This document shows positions 28,714-38,332 of a stretch of DNA of 64,000 nt, piece after piece. The stretch covers positions 304,176-368,175 of the forward strand of contig CAVWSB010000002.1 in NCBI GenBank assembly GCA_963757565.1, read 5' to 3'. The position numbers were made by a program, and so were the translations under genes. The notes below the pieces were generated by a model, which saw only the letters and a list, made by a program, of their open reading frames with translations, was not told the origin of the DNA and did no database searches. Positions within the stretch are counted from its first letter, which is position 1, and each line of letters starts with the position of its first letter. The stretch is from PALSA-894 sp963757565. Lineage in GTDB: Bacteria; Pseudomonadota; Alphaproteobacteria; Rhizobiales; Xanthobacteraceae.

Positions 28714-31104
28714 ATGGCGGCGGCAGACGGTAAGAGTAAAGAGCGCCGCGAGCCTGTCATGGATGCGTCGCGCGCCGGGTCAAAAAAATCGAGCAAAAAG
28801 AAGAGCAGGAAGGGGCCGCGCCGCTCGTTGATCGGCCGCGCCGCCTACTGGTCACTGGTACTCGGCCTGTGGTGCTTCATCGGCGGGCTCGGTGTGATTG
28901 GATGGGTCGCCGCGCATCTGCCGCCGATCCAGTCGCTCGAAGTGCCGAAGCGTCCACCCTCGATCCAGATTGTGGGGTTGAATGGCCGCGTGCTAGCGAC
29001 GCGCGGCGAGATGGGCGGCTCCGCCGTCCCCTTACGCGAATTGCCGCCGTTCCTGCCGAAGGCTTTCCTCGCCATCGAGGACCGGCGCTTCTATTCGCAC
29101 TACGGCGTCGATCCATTCGGCGTCGCCCGCGCGGTCGCGGCGAACGCGCTGCATCGGGGCGTCTCGCAGGGCGGCTCGACACTGACGCAGCAGCTCGCGA
29201 AAAATCTGTTCCTCACGCAGGAGCGCACCATGCAGCGCAAGCTGCAGGAGGTAATCCTTGCGGTCTGGCTGGAGCGGAAATTCTCCAAGGATGAAATCCT
29301 CGATCTCTATCTCAACCGCGTCTATTTCGGCTCCGGCGCCTACGGCGTCGAGGCCGCGGCGCAGCGCTATTTCGGAAAATCCGCACGCAACGTGACGCTG
29401 TCGGAAGCTGCGCTGCTTGCCGGTCTGGTGAAGTCGCCCTCGAAGCTCGCGCCGACGCGCAATTTCGACGGCGCCGAACGCCGTGCGCAGGTCGTGCTCG
29501 CCGCGATGTCGGATGCGGGTTACGTCACCGAGGAGAACGTGAAGGTCGCACTCGCGGCTGCGCCGAAGATCGTGAAGCAGAGTGCGGGCGGCTCCAGCAA
29601 CTATGTCGCCGACTGGGTGATGGACGCACTCAACGACGCGGTCGGGCATGTCGAGCAGGACATCGTGGTCGAAACCACGATCGATCCGGGACTGCAGGCG
29701 GCAGCGGAGAAAGCGCTGCTGGACGAGTTGAATGCGAAGGGCGACAAGTTCGATGTCGAGCAGGGCGCGTTCGTTGCGATGACGCCGCAGGGCGCGGTGC
29801 GCGCGCTGGTCGGCGGCAAGAATTATGCTGAGAGCCCGTTCAATCGCGCGGTGGTGGCCAAGCGCCAACCCGGCTCGGCCTTCAAGCCGTTCGTGTACCT
29901 CACGGCGCTGGAGCGCGGGCTCACCCCCGACACGATCCGCGAGGACCGGCCGATCGACGTGAACGGCTGGAAGCCGGAAAACTACGGGCATGATTACCTT
30001 GGTCCGGTCACGCTGACCAAGGCGCTGGCGCAGTCGCTCAACACGGTTTCGGTTCGGCTCACGCTCGAAGTCACGCCGCAGGCGGTGGTGCGCACCGCGC
30101 ACCGGCTCGGCATCATGTCGAAGCTCGACCCGAATGCCTCGATCGCGCTCGGCACCTCGGAAGTCTCCGTGATGGAGCTGGTGTCGGCCTACGTGCCGTT
30201 CGCGAACGGCGGCATCGCGGTCGCGCCGCATGTGATCGACAAGGTGCGCACGGCCGGCGGCAAGCTGATCTACCGCGCGCACAATCCAGGCCTCGGGCGC
30301 GTCATCGACGACCGCTATGTCGCGATGATGAACCAGATGATGCAGGAGACGCTGAATAGCGGCACCGCGCGCAAGGCGGCGATTGCGGGTGTCCCGGCTG
30401 CGGGCAAGACCGGTACCAGCCAGGATTACCGCGACGCCTGGTTCATCGGCTACACCGGGCAACTGGTCGCCGGCGTCTGGCTTGGCAATGACGATAATTC
30501 GCCGACCAAGAAGCTCACCGGCGGTGCGCTGCCGGCCGACATCTGGAACAAGTTCATGACGGTTGCGCAGCAAGGCCTGCCGACCACGGACCTTCCAGGC
30601 TTGACGGGCCGTCCGGCCGAGCCTGCGCCGCAACCGCAATCGTCGGCGCCCCTGATCTCGATGCTTTCGCCGCCCGCCGCCGTACCTTTGCGACGGGAGG
30701 ACGACATGCAGCCGCCCGCGGTTTTGACGCCGCTTGCACCGGCGCGTCCACCGGCGGTCGCCATTGCACCAATTCCGCATGTTGCGCCGTCGCCGATCCG
30801 GGTCGCGGCGCCGATCGCGCCCCCCGTGGCGCGCGCGCCGCGTCCGCCGCAGATTGTCGCCACGCCGCTGCCACGCATCGCCGCTGCGCCGCCTCCGCGC
30901 GCAAGCACACCATTGCCGCGCATGGCGGCTGTGCCGGAGCCGCAATATGTCCCGGCGCCGGCACCGCAGCGGACGGCTGTGTCCTATTCGAACGTGCCGC
31001 GGCCGCCCGGCTCTGTCGGCATGGCGGACAACCGCCCGCAACCGTCCGCGAATGGTGGCGGGGACATCGGCGGCTTCATCGATAATATTTTCGGCCGGCG
31101 TTAG
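28714..31104 (+). CDS. Penicillin-binding protein 1A (transglycosylase/transpeptidase)
   Basis: A 796-residue bifunctional class A PBP that polymerises and cross-links peptidoglycan. A lysine-rich cytoplasmic start (KKSSKKKSRKGPRRS) precedes one membrane anchor (about 44-66). The glycosyltransferase domain has catalytic E122 in AIEDRRFYSHYG and GGSTLTQQLAKNL (153-165). The transpeptidase has the active serine in QPGSAFKPF (about residue 387), SLNTVS, and KTGTS (near 564). About 160 C-terminal residues are low-complexity and Pro/Ala-rich (for example PAPAPQRTAV) and probably periplasmic linker. A CtrA-type site lies upstream. Confidence 0.95.
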   Translation: MAAADGKSKERREPVMDASRAGSKKSSKKKSRKGPRRSLIGRAAYWSLVLGLWCFIGGLGVIGWVAAHLPPIQSLEVPKRPPSIQIVGLNGRVLATRGEMGGSAVPLRELPPFLPKAFLAIEDRRFYSHYGVDPFGVARAVAANALHRGVSQGGSTLTQQLAKNLFLTQERTMQRKLQEVILAVWLERKFSKDEILDLYLNRVYFGSGAYGVEAAAQRYFGKSARNVTLSEAALLAGLVKSPSKLAPTRNFDGAERRAQVVLAAMSDAGYVTEENVKVALAAAPKIVKQSAGGSSNYVADWVMDALNDAVGHVEQDIVVETTIDPGLQAAAEKALLDELNAKGDKFDVEQGAFVAMTPQGAVRALVGGKNYAESPFNRAVVAKRQPGSAFKPFVYLTALERGLTPDTIREDRPIDVNGWKPENYGHDYLGPVTLTKALAQSLNTVSVRLTLEVTPQAVVRTAHRLGIMSKLDPNASIALGTSEVSVMELVSAYVPFANGGIAVAPHVIDKVRTAGGKLIYRAHNPGLGRVIDDRYVAMMNQMMQETLNSGTARKAAIAGVPAAGKTGTSQDYRDAWFIGYTGQLVAGVWLGNDDNSPTKKLTGGALPADIWNKFMTVAQQGLPTTDLPGLTGRPAEPAPQPQSSAPLISMLSPPAAVPLRREDDMQPPAVLTPLAPARPPAVAIAPIPHVAPSPIRVAAPIAPPVARAPRPPQIVATPLPRIAAAPPPRASTPLPRMAAVPEPQYVPAPAPQRTAVSYSNVPRPPGSVGMADNRPQPSANGGGDIGGFIDNIFGRR

Positions 31105-31110
31105 GCCGCG

Positions 31111-32329
31111 CTAGACGAACGCCTGGATGCCGGTTTGCGCGCGCCCCAGGATCAGCGCGTGGATGTCATGCGCGCCCTCGTAGGTGTTCACCGTTTCGAG
31201 ATTGCACATCACGCGCATCACGTGGAATTCGTCCGAGATGCCGTTGCCGCCGTGCATGTCGCGTGACACCCGCGCGATGTCGAGCGCCTTGCCGCAGTTG
31301 TTGCGCTTCATCAGCGAGATCGCGGCTGGCGCGGCGGTGTGCGCCTCCAGCATGCGGCCGAGCCGCAGCGCGGAGTGCAAACCCAGCGTGATCTCGGTCT
31401 GCATGTCGGCGAGCTTCTTCTGGACGAGCTGATTGGCGGCGAGCGGCTTGCCGAACTGTTTGCGGTCGAGCACGTATTGCCGCGCGCGGTGCCAGCAGAA
31501 CTCCGCCGCGCCCATCGCGCCCCACGCGATGCCGTAACGCGCCATGTTGAGGCAGCCGAACGGACCCGCGAGGCCCTTCACGTTGGGCAGCAGGTTCTCC
31601 TCCGGCACCACGCAGTTCTCCAGCACGATCTCGCCGGTGACCGAGGCGCGCAGCGAGAGTTTGCCCTCGATCTTCGGCGTGGAGAATCCCTTCGTGCCGC
31701 GCTCCACGATGAAGCCACGGATCACGCCATCGAGCTTCGCCCACACCACCGCCACATCGGCGATCGGCGAATTGGTGATCCACATCTTCGCGCCGGTGAG
31801 CGCATAGCCGCCGCGACACTTTCTCGGCGCGCGTCACCATCGAGCCCGGATCGGAGCCGTAGTCCGGCTCGGTCAGCCCGAAGCAGCCGACCCACTCGCC
31901 GGTCGCAAGCTTGGGCAGATAGCGGCGGCGCTGCGCCTCCGAACCGTAGGAATAGATCGGGTGCATCACCAGCGAGGACTGCACCGACATCGCCGAGCGG
32001 TAGCCGGAGTCGACCGTCTCGACCTCGCGCGCGATCAGCCCGTAGGCCACATAGCCGAGCCCCGCGCCGCCGTATTCTTCCGGAATGGTCGCGCCGATCA
32101 GCCCGAGCGTGCCCATCTCGCGCATGATCTCGCGGTCGAATGTCTCGTCGCGATAGGCCTTGAGCACGCGCGGGAACAGCTTCTCCTGCGCGTACCCCTT
32201 CGCGGTATCGCGCACCATGCGCTCTTCTTGCGTGAGCTCGCTCTCCAGGTCGAGCGGGTCCTCCCAGTTGAAGTCGGCATCCTTCAACGAGATGGCGGGC
32301 TTTCCGACATGCTGCTCGGCGACCGACAT
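31111..32329 (-). CDS. gcdH: Glutaryl-CoA dehydrogenase (one frameshift near 31816)
   Basis: FAD-dependent acyl-CoA dehydrogenase that converts glutaryl-CoA to crotonyl-CoA in lysine/tryptophan and aromatic degradation. Typical GCDH features are FNWEDPLDLESELT at the N-terminus, IPEEYGGAGLGYVAYGLI, GCFGLTEPDYGSDPGSM, and the C-terminal NTYEGAHDIHALILGRAQTG, whose glutamate is the catalytic base. The frame breaks after RAEKV and resumes as GGYALTGAKMWITNSP; removing one base near 31816 gives 405 residues, the normal size. Its stop lies seven bases from the convergent penicillin-binding protein gene. Confidence 0.93.
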
Positions 32330-32396
32330 GGGAGTGCTCCTTTGTTCGGCGCGTCATTATAGAGGGTGGGCGCGAGCGGCAAGAGAGCTGATTTTG

Positions 32397-32428
32397 CCGC
32401 TCGTCCCCGCGAAAGCGGGGAATGAGCG
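32397..32428. repeat. Palindromic repeat, family A short copy
   Basis: CCGCTCGTCCCCGCGAAAG followed by a CGGGGAATGAGCG arm: half of the element found at 24106-24176, as if the two outer arms had been joined. Confidence 0.75.
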
Positions 32429-32435
32429 CAGAGAA

Positions 32436-33246
32436 TTATCCCTTCAGCCACACCGCATCCGCCCCGAGTTCCGGCCAGCCGATGGCGCGGCCGGCTTTCT
32501 TCGCGGCGTCCGCGCCGGGAAGCGCCGCATCCCAGTTTGCCGCGATGATGCGCTGGCCGGTGTAGTCCGCAGCCTCGTCCGAAATCAGCCAGCAGGCGGG
32601 CGGTCCCATGATCTGCGGCCGCAGCATCTTGGCGCGGTCCCATCCGGCGCCGTCGGAGATGAACGCCGTATCGGTCGGCCCGCCCGGGATCAGCACGTTC
32701 ACCGTGATGCCGTCGCCCTTCAGCTCGGTCGCCCAGATCGCCGACATCGCTTCCAGTGCGGCCTTCAACGCGCCGTAGGGATTGACGCGCAGCATGGTGC
32801 GAAAGCTGGTCGTGTTGTTGATGATGCGGCCGAAGCCGCGCGCGCGCATGTGCGGCAACGCCGCCTGTGTCAGCAGCATCGGTGCGCGCACGTTGATGGC
32901 GAAGAAATTATCCCAGATGTCGGCGGTCAATTCCTCGATGCGCGGCAGGTTCTGTTCGGCGTCGGGGCGCAGCGAGCTTGGGCCGATGCCTGCATTGTTG
33001 ATGACTACGTCGATCCGCTCAAACCGCGCGACCGCGGATGCGACCGCCTCCTTGCACGCCGCCTCGGTCGCGAGGTCCGCCATGATCGGGTGGATGCGCT
33101 CGGTGCTCAATCGCTTCAGTCCTTCGACATCGCGATCGACCGCCACGACGCGATGTCCCGCCTCGACCAGCGCATCGCGTGATCGCGCCGCCGATTCCGC
33201 CGGCTGCGCCCGTCACCAGCACCACGCGCGAGGTCTGTGCCATCAA
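32436..33246 (-). CDS. Short-chain dehydrogenase/reductase (one frameshift near 33175)
   Basis: NAD(P)-dependent SDR. The cofactor motif TGAAGGIGGAI is in the first part, and after the break come VVINNAGIG, a serine in NNTTSFRTM, and the active-site Tyr in the NPYGALKAALEAM stretch (YxxxK: Y-G-A-L-K). Dropping one base at about 33173-33176 joins GGAITR to ALVEAGHRVVAVDRD and gives about 269 residues, the usual SDR length. The substrate is unknown. It lies between glutaryl-CoA dehydrogenase and a tricarboxylate binding protein, all on the minus strand. Confidence 0.88.
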
Positions 33247-33305
33247 TTCTTCCTTTTGCGCATTGTCTTATCCGAAAACCGGTTCCCAATTTTCGGGATG
33301 ATGCG

Positions 33306-34283
33306 CTATTTTTCCACCGTGATGCCGGCCGCCTTGATGACGGGGCCCCAGCGTTCCATCTCGGCTTTCAGATGCGTGGCAAGCTCCGCCTGCGTCGAGC
33401 CCACTACGGTCGCGCCGAGCTGCGCATAACGCTGCTTCACCGCAGGCGTGTTCAGCGCCGCGACCGCGTCGGCATTCAGCTTCGCGACGATCGCGGGCGG
33501 CGTCTTTGCGGCGACGAACAGCGCGAACCAGCTCGACACGTCATAACCGGGCACGAATTCGGCGATCGCCGGCAGGTCGGGAACCTCGGGCTGGCGTTGC
33601 GCGGTCGTGACCGCGAGCCCGCGCAGGCGCCCGTCCTGAACGTAGGGCAGCGTGGACGGGAAGTTTGAGAAGATCGTATCGACCCGGCCGGGCAGCAGAT
33701 CGGTCAGCGCCGGCGCCGCGCCGCGGTAAGGAATGTGCGTGAGATCGACGCCGGCCATGCGCTTGAACAGTTCGCCGGCGAGATGCAGCGAGGTGCCGAT
33801 GCCGGACGACGCATAGGTCACCTTGCCGGGATTGGCCTTGGCGCGCGCGATGAACTCCGGCACCGAATGGTCGGGCGAGGAATTCGATACCGCCATGATG
33901 TTCGGATAAACGCACATCAGCGTCACCGGCGCGAAGTCCGTTGCCGGGTCGTAGCCCATCGATTTGTAGATGAACTGGTTGATGGCGTGGCCGATCGACG
34001 CGATGAACACCGTGTATCCATCGGGCTCGGCCTGCAGCACGGACATTGCCGCGATATTGCCGCCCGCGCCGCCCTTGTTCTCGACCACCATCTGCTGGCC
34101 CCACATCTCGCTCAGGCGGTTGGCGATGATGCGCGCTGCGTTGTCGACGGCCCCGCCGGGCGGGAAGGGCACCACGAGCCGCAGATGGCGGGTCGGAAAC
34201 GCGTCGGCGCGCGCCACGCGCAGCAATGCAGGCGCCGCGAGCGCGGAGCCGCCGTATCCCAGAACGCGACGGCGCGAGAGCAT
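33306..34283 (-). CDS. Tripartite tricarboxylate transporter substrate-binding protein (Bug/TctC family)
   Basis: A 325-residue periplasmic binding protein. The N-terminus has a twin-arginine-like export signal (SRRRVLGYGGSALAAPALL). Bug-family motifs include RLVVPFPPGGAVDNAAR, VVENKGGAGGNIA, IPYRGAAPALTDLL and GRLRGLAVTT. No TctA/TctB membrane partners are in the window; such orphan receptors are common. The ligand (a dicarboxylate, tricarboxylate or aromatic acid) cannot be told. Confidence 0.92.
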   Translation of the reverse strand: MLSRRRVLGYGGSALAAPALLRVARADAFPTRHLRLVVPFPPGGAVDNAARIIANRLSEMWGQQMVVENKGGAGGNIAAMSVLQAEPDGYTVFIASIGHAINQFIYKSMGYDPATDFAPVTLMCVYPNIMAVSNSSPDHSVPEFIARAKANPGKVTYASSGIGTSLHLAGELFKRMAGVDLTHIPYRGAAPALTDLLPGRVDTIFSNFPSTLPYVQDGRLRGLAVTTAQRQPEVPDLPAIAEFVPGYDVSSWFALFVAAKTPPAIVAKLNADAVAALNTPAVKQRYAQLGATVVGSTQAELATHLKAEMERWGPVIKAAGITVEK

Positions 34284-34410
34284 GGCGTTTCCTCTTTGCG
34301 CCCAAGCTTAGAAGCGCATCCCAAAGCCGACAAGCCGGGCTTGTATGGCGGTGGGGCAGGATGCTTTGATGCTGCTCGAAATTTTCCGGACATTGAGCGG
34401 AGACAGCGAC

Positions 34411-35464
34411 ATGGCGAAATTCGAAAGCATTCTCGAAACTGTCGGCAATACGCCGTCCGTGCGCGTCAACCACCTCGCGCCTGATCATGTGAACCTCTAC
34501 GTCAAGATCGAGGCCTTCAATCCGCTCGGCTCGGTGAAGGACCGCCTCGCGCTCGGCGTCATCGAGGCCGCCGAGAAATCCGGCGAGTTGAAGCCCGGCC
34601 AGACCGTGGTGGAGGCGACCTCGGGCAACACCGGCATCGGGCTCGCGATGGTGTGCGCCGCCAAGGGGTATCCGCTTGTGCTGACGATGGCCGAGACCTT
34701 CTCGGTGGAGCGGCGCAAGCTGATGCGCTTCCTCGGCGCCAAGGTCATCCTGACGCCGGCGGCGGGCCGCGGCCTCGGCATGGTGAGCAAGGCGCAGGAA
34801 CTCGCCAAGCAGAACGGCTGGTTCATGACGCGCCAGTTCGAGAACGAAGCGAACCCCGACATGCACTCGCGCACCACCGCGCGCGAGATCGTCAACGACT
34901 TCAAGGGCACCAAGCTCGACTACTGGGTGACCGGTTTCGGCACCGGCGGCACGTTGAAAGGCGTCTCGCGCGTGCTGGAGAAGGAAATGCCCGACACCAA
35001 GATCGTGGTGTGCGAGCCGGCCGAAGCCCCGATGCTCACCAGCCATCAGCCGCAGGAGCGCAACGCCGACGGCACGCCCGCCAAGCCGCATCCGGCGTTC
35101 AAGCCGCATCCGATGCAGGGCTGGAGCCCGGACTTCATCCCGAAGCTGACCGGCGACGCGGTGGACATGAAGGTGATCGACCGCATCATCACGATCCCGA
35201 ATGCGGACGCGATCAAGATGAGTCAGGAGCTGGCCAGGAAGGAAGGCATCTTCGTCGGCATCACGGCGGGCGCCACCTTCGCGGGCGCGCTGCAGGTCGC
35301 CAAAGATGCGCCCGAAGGGTGCGACCATCCTGTGCATGCTGCCCGACACCGGCGAGCGCTATCTCTCGACGCCGCTGTTTGCCGACATTCCGGCCGACAT
35401 GACCGAGGACGAGATGAAAATCTCGCAGTCGACCCCGGGCTTTCAGATGAAACCGGCGGCGTAA
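34411..35464 (+). CDS. cysK: Cysteine synthase A (one frameshift near 35320)
   Basis: PLP-dependent O-acetylserine sulfhydrylase making cysteine from O-acetylserine and sulfide. The PLP lysine is in NPLGSVKDRLAL; the substrate loop EATSGNTGIGLAM and the PLP phosphate-binding GFGTGGTLKGV are present. The start at 34411 (MAKFESILETVGNTPSV) follows GGAGACAG. After KDAPEG one extra base shifts the frame; corrected, it reads ATILCMLPDTGERYLSTPLF and ends MKPAA at 35464, 350 residues in all. The gene stands alone on the plus strand, diverging from the tricarboxylate receptor gene. Confidence 0.94.
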
Positions 35465-35553
35465 GCTATTTTACGAAGGAAAGCGCGATTGGCTTCGTTC
35501 CGCCAAACCGATCCTATAATCGTGTCCTGAAGATATGCAATCTAAGAGAGATA

Positions 35554-35569
35554 TTAACAAAACCTTAAC
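35554..35569. promoter_or_regulatory. CtrA-type site TTAA-N7-TTAAC
   Basis: TTAACAAAACCTTAAC, a perfect match to the full CtrA consensus TTAA-N7-TTAAC. It lies 90 bases after cysK. The only plus-strand frame just downstream is a 35-codon one at 35596-35703 (MRDTRRGSW...), whose reality is doubtful. Confidence 0.55.
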
Positions 35570-35706
35570 GTCCCTCCTTCGCTGACATTTTTGCAATGCG
35601 AGACACGCGCCGCGGCTCATGGAGCGGCGACGCGTTGGTTCTCATCTTTAGGTCGTTCGGTAGAAGCACTCAGAGCGGCGCCCGCGGCGCAGACCGCGCG
35701 TGATCG

Positions 35707-35996
35707 CTATTTCACCGAGCCGTTCGGACTCGTTCCCGACTGCGTGCCCGAGGAGCCCGGCGTACCTTTGGCGCCGCCATTGTCCGTGGTGATGCTGGTG
35801 CTCTTCTCCTGCATCGTCTGGCCGGCTGCCGGCTGTCTCGCCTTGCGCGTTGGTCTGCCCGCCCGGGGTCTGCGGCTGCTGCTGATGGCCCGTGTTGGGG
35901 GACACCGCTGTGGCGCCCTGGCCGGTTCTGGTTCTGGGCATAGGCGGAGGTGGCGGCGAGTAATGCACCGGCGATGATGAGCGATGTGATGCGCAT
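35707..35996 (-). CDS. Small secreted Gln/Thr/Gly-rich protein (two frameshifts)
   Basis: Starts MRITSLIIAGALLAATSAYAQ, a clear signal peptide. The mature part is spread over three frames: QNQN, then TGQGATAVSPNTGHQQQPQ, then TMQEKSTSITTDNGGAKG and GTQSGTSPNGSVK up to the stop at 35707. Dropping one base near 35924 and one near 35831 gives 95 residues, low-complexity and hydrophilic, of a type frequent in Bradyrhizobium relatives. Function unknown. It diverges from the H-NS-like gene, with a tandem palindromic repeat between the two starts. Confidence 0.65.
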
Positions 35997-36071
35997 GGTT
36001 CTCTCTTCCTCGGTTGACCCCTCCCAGGGATGAACGCACCGCAACCTGCGGTGTTCCTCTTCGTCGAGGCA

Positions 36072-36132
36072 CCGCCAAATTGACGTGACGTCACGCGGGC
36101 AAGATCCCGCCAAATTGACGTGACGTCACGCG
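36072..36132. promoter_or_regulatory. Tandem 26-base direct repeat with palindromic core, probable operator pair
   Basis: Two identical 26-base copies (36072-36097 and 36107-36132), 35 bases apart start to start. Each reads CCGCCAAATTGACG... and contains the perfect 12-base palindrome CGTGACGTCACG (36084-36095 and 36119-36130). They sit between the divergent starts of a secreted-protein gene (35996) and an H-NS-like gene (36242), where a dimeric repressor or activator would be expected to bind. Confidence 0.6.
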
Positions 36133-36241
36133 TGCCAGCGGGTTGAACAATGGCCGTGTTCACGCATTCGCTAGTTTCGGTTTGTGCCTTGTGGGTCTAG
36201 AGAACGTGCCCACCCGTCCTCCCCAGAATCCGGAGCTTTCC

Positions 36242-36596
36242 ATGTCTCCTGATGAACTCCAGTCCCTTGATGTCGACGCGCTCCTTCAGCTGCGGCAGCA
36301 AATCGACAAGCTGCTGACCGAGAAGCGCGAACAACTCGCCGCGATGCTGGCCAAGATCGACGGCGATCTCAAGCTCTCGCAAGCCGCGCACACAACCACG
36401 CGCCGCACCGGCGGCCCGACAGAAGAAAAAGAGCAACGGATTTGCCCCTCAATTCCAGAGCAAGCGCGATCCGAGCCTGACGTGGGCCGGCCGCGGATTG
36501 ACGCCGCGCTGGATGCGCGAGGAGATGAAGGGCACCAAGCTCTCGAAGGAAGATTTTCGGATTTCAGCAGTCTCAATCATTATCCGAGCTGGATAA
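36242..36596 (+). CDS. H-NS family nucleoid protein (one frameshift near 36412)
   Basis: H-NS-like DNA-binding protein. The N-terminal helix (MSPDELQSLDVDALLQLRQQ and on to about residue 45) is a coiled-coil oligomerisation region. After one extra base near 36412 the C-terminal domain reads FQSKRDPSLTWAGRGLTPRW and WMREEMKGTKLSKEDFRI, the T-W-x-G-R-G-x-x-P-x-W signature of this domain. Corrected length is 117 residues, ending at 36596. It is probably a global silencer or DNA-bridging protein. It is closely related in its C-terminus to the gene at 54560-54958. Confidence 0.88.
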
Positions 36597-36718
36597 AGCT
36601 TTTGTCCCAGAGCCAACTTTGCATTGAGCGTCGCCCTCGGCGTCGGCGAGATCCATTGGTGCCGTAAATCGAAGGCGTTGCCTCCGCTCATGAACACTGG
36701 CATCGCGGCGCAATAAAA

Positions 36719-36752
36719 AACCCCGGCCGTGTTCTCGCGTCGGCCGGGGTTT
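36719..36752 (-). terminator. Strong hairpin terminator, oriented to the minus strand
   Basis: Stem CCCCGGCC (36721-36728) / GGCCGGGG (36742-36749) with a 13-base loop. On the minus strand it is followed by TTTTTTATT; on the plus strand only by TTTCAGG. It could end the H-NS transcript (bidirectional use), but the T-run points to a transcript coming from the right, where no minus-strand gene lies between 36753 and 36976. Confidence 0.75.
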
Positions 36753-36877
36753 CAGGTTGTCCGAGGTGTTAATCCTCTGACCGGCTGAAGATTAGCGCGA
36801 AATTGTTAGCAACTGGCAACCACGGCCCCTTCGGTGAGGCATCCTGCGACATGAGCCTCTCAGAGCGGTTGGCATGG

Positions 36878-36892
36878 TTAAGACGGAATTAA
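36878..36892. promoter_or_regulatory. CtrA-type site TTAA-N7-TTAA upstream of TadG-like gene
   Basis: TTAAGACGGAATTAA with exact 7-base spacing, 85 bases before the ATG of the TadG/vWA gene. CtrA control of tad/Flp pilus genes is known in Caulobacter, so the placement is sensible; binding here is inferred. Confidence 0.55.
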
Positions 36893-36976
36893 TGGCGACC
36901 TCCAATTATCACCTCAAAATAAAACAAACTATCAAAGCGTTTCTGCCAAGGTGCGTCCCGAAAAGGACATCGAACC

Positions 36977-38307
36977 ATGTGGATCTCACGCTTTTTCAAA
37001 GACCGTCGCGGCGGCGTCGCCCCGATGTTCGCTATCGCGGTTGTTCCTATCTTTGGTCTGGTCGGCGCGTCAGTCGACTACAGCCGCGCCAACTCGGTGC
37101 GAACCGGCATGCAGTCCGCGATCGATGCGACCGCGCTCGCCATGGCAAAACTCGCGCCGACGCTCACGGAAGCACAGCTTTAGCAGCAGACGACCGCGTA
37201 CTTCAACGCGATGTTCGACGCATCCCGAGGCGAAGAACCTCGCGGTGACGCCGGTCTACACCACCGCCGGCGGCTCGCAGCTGGTCATCACCGTCTCGGG
37301 CTCGGTGGACACGTCGTTCATGAAGATCATGGGCATGTCCACCCTCAACGTCGGCACGACGTCGACCGTGAAGTGGGGCAACAACCGCCTGCGCGTCGCG
37401 CTGGTGCTCGACAACACCGGCTCGATGGCGGACGACGGAAAGATGCCGCGCGCTCAAGACCGCGACAAACAATTTGCTGACCCAGCTCAAGACGGCGGCC
37501 ACGCAAAACGGCGACGTCTACGTGTCGATCGTTCCATTCGTGAAGGACGTAAACGTCGATCCGGCGAACTACAGCGCAAACTGGATCGACTGGACGGATT
37601 GGAACGCGAACAACGGCACCTGCAAGAATTATAACGGCTGGTCAACCCCAGCCACGCAGAGCTCTTGCCAAATGCGAGCGGCACCTGGAAGAAGGCGAAC
37701 CACAACACGTGGAACGGCTGCGTCGAGGACCGCGGCAATTCGAACGCGCCGAGCTCCGGAAACTACGACACCAATGTCGTGGCGCCGAGCAGCGCCAATA
37801 CCGCGACGCAATTCTCGGCCGAGCAGTACAACTCTTGCCCGCAAGCCATCATGCCTCTGAGCTACGACTGGAGCGGGATGACAACGCTGGTGAACAACAT
37901 GAAGCCTGCCGGCAATACCAATCAGGCGATTGGACTTGCGCATCGGCTGGATGTCGCTCGTCGGCGGCGGCCCCTATCCCGACGCCTCCCGCGATGGATC
38001 CGAACTACACCTACAGCCAGGTCATCATCTTGTTGACCGACGGCCTCAACACCGAGGACCGCTGGTACAGCAACCAGACGCTCAATCGATGCACGGACAG
38101 GCACTGACCTGCACGAACGCGAAGGCGGCCGGAATCACGCTCTACACGATCCAGGTGAATACCGGCGGCGATCCGACTTCGACAGTGCTGCAGAATTGCG
38201 CAAGTTCGACTCGGACAAGTTCTACCTTCTGACCAACGTCGAGCCAGATGATCACGATGTTCAACCAGATCGGCACGCAACTCTCCAAGCTGCGTATCGC
38301 GAAATAA
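36977..38307 (+). pseudogene. TadG-like vWA-domain pilus assembly protein, broken by many frameshifts and a TAG
   Basis: The N-terminus (MWISRFFKDRRGGVAPMFAI) is the TadE/G-type segment with one membrane helix. A TAG at 37181-37183 interrupts it, then the same frame continues QQTTAYFNAMF. At least seven further frame changes follow, with recognisable pieces: TPVYTTAGGSQLVITVSG, a MIDAS motif DNTGSM preceded by LRVALVL, SIVPFVKDVNVD, YSQVIILLTDGLN, GITLYTIQVNTGG and the end MFNQIGTQLSKLRIAK at 38307. The pieces keep their order, so this was one ~440-residue vWA protein. Whether it is truly dead or just badly sequenced cannot be settled here; the density is the highest in the window. Confidence 0.8.
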
Positions 38308-38332
38308 GAAAGCGCCGCCAGATCATCGACGC

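Noticed and set aside
29032..31041. A 669-codon open frame antisense to the penicillin-binding protein gene
   Set aside because: Arginine/histidine-rich translation typical of the antisense of a G+C-rich gene; the sense gene is intact with all catalytic motifs.
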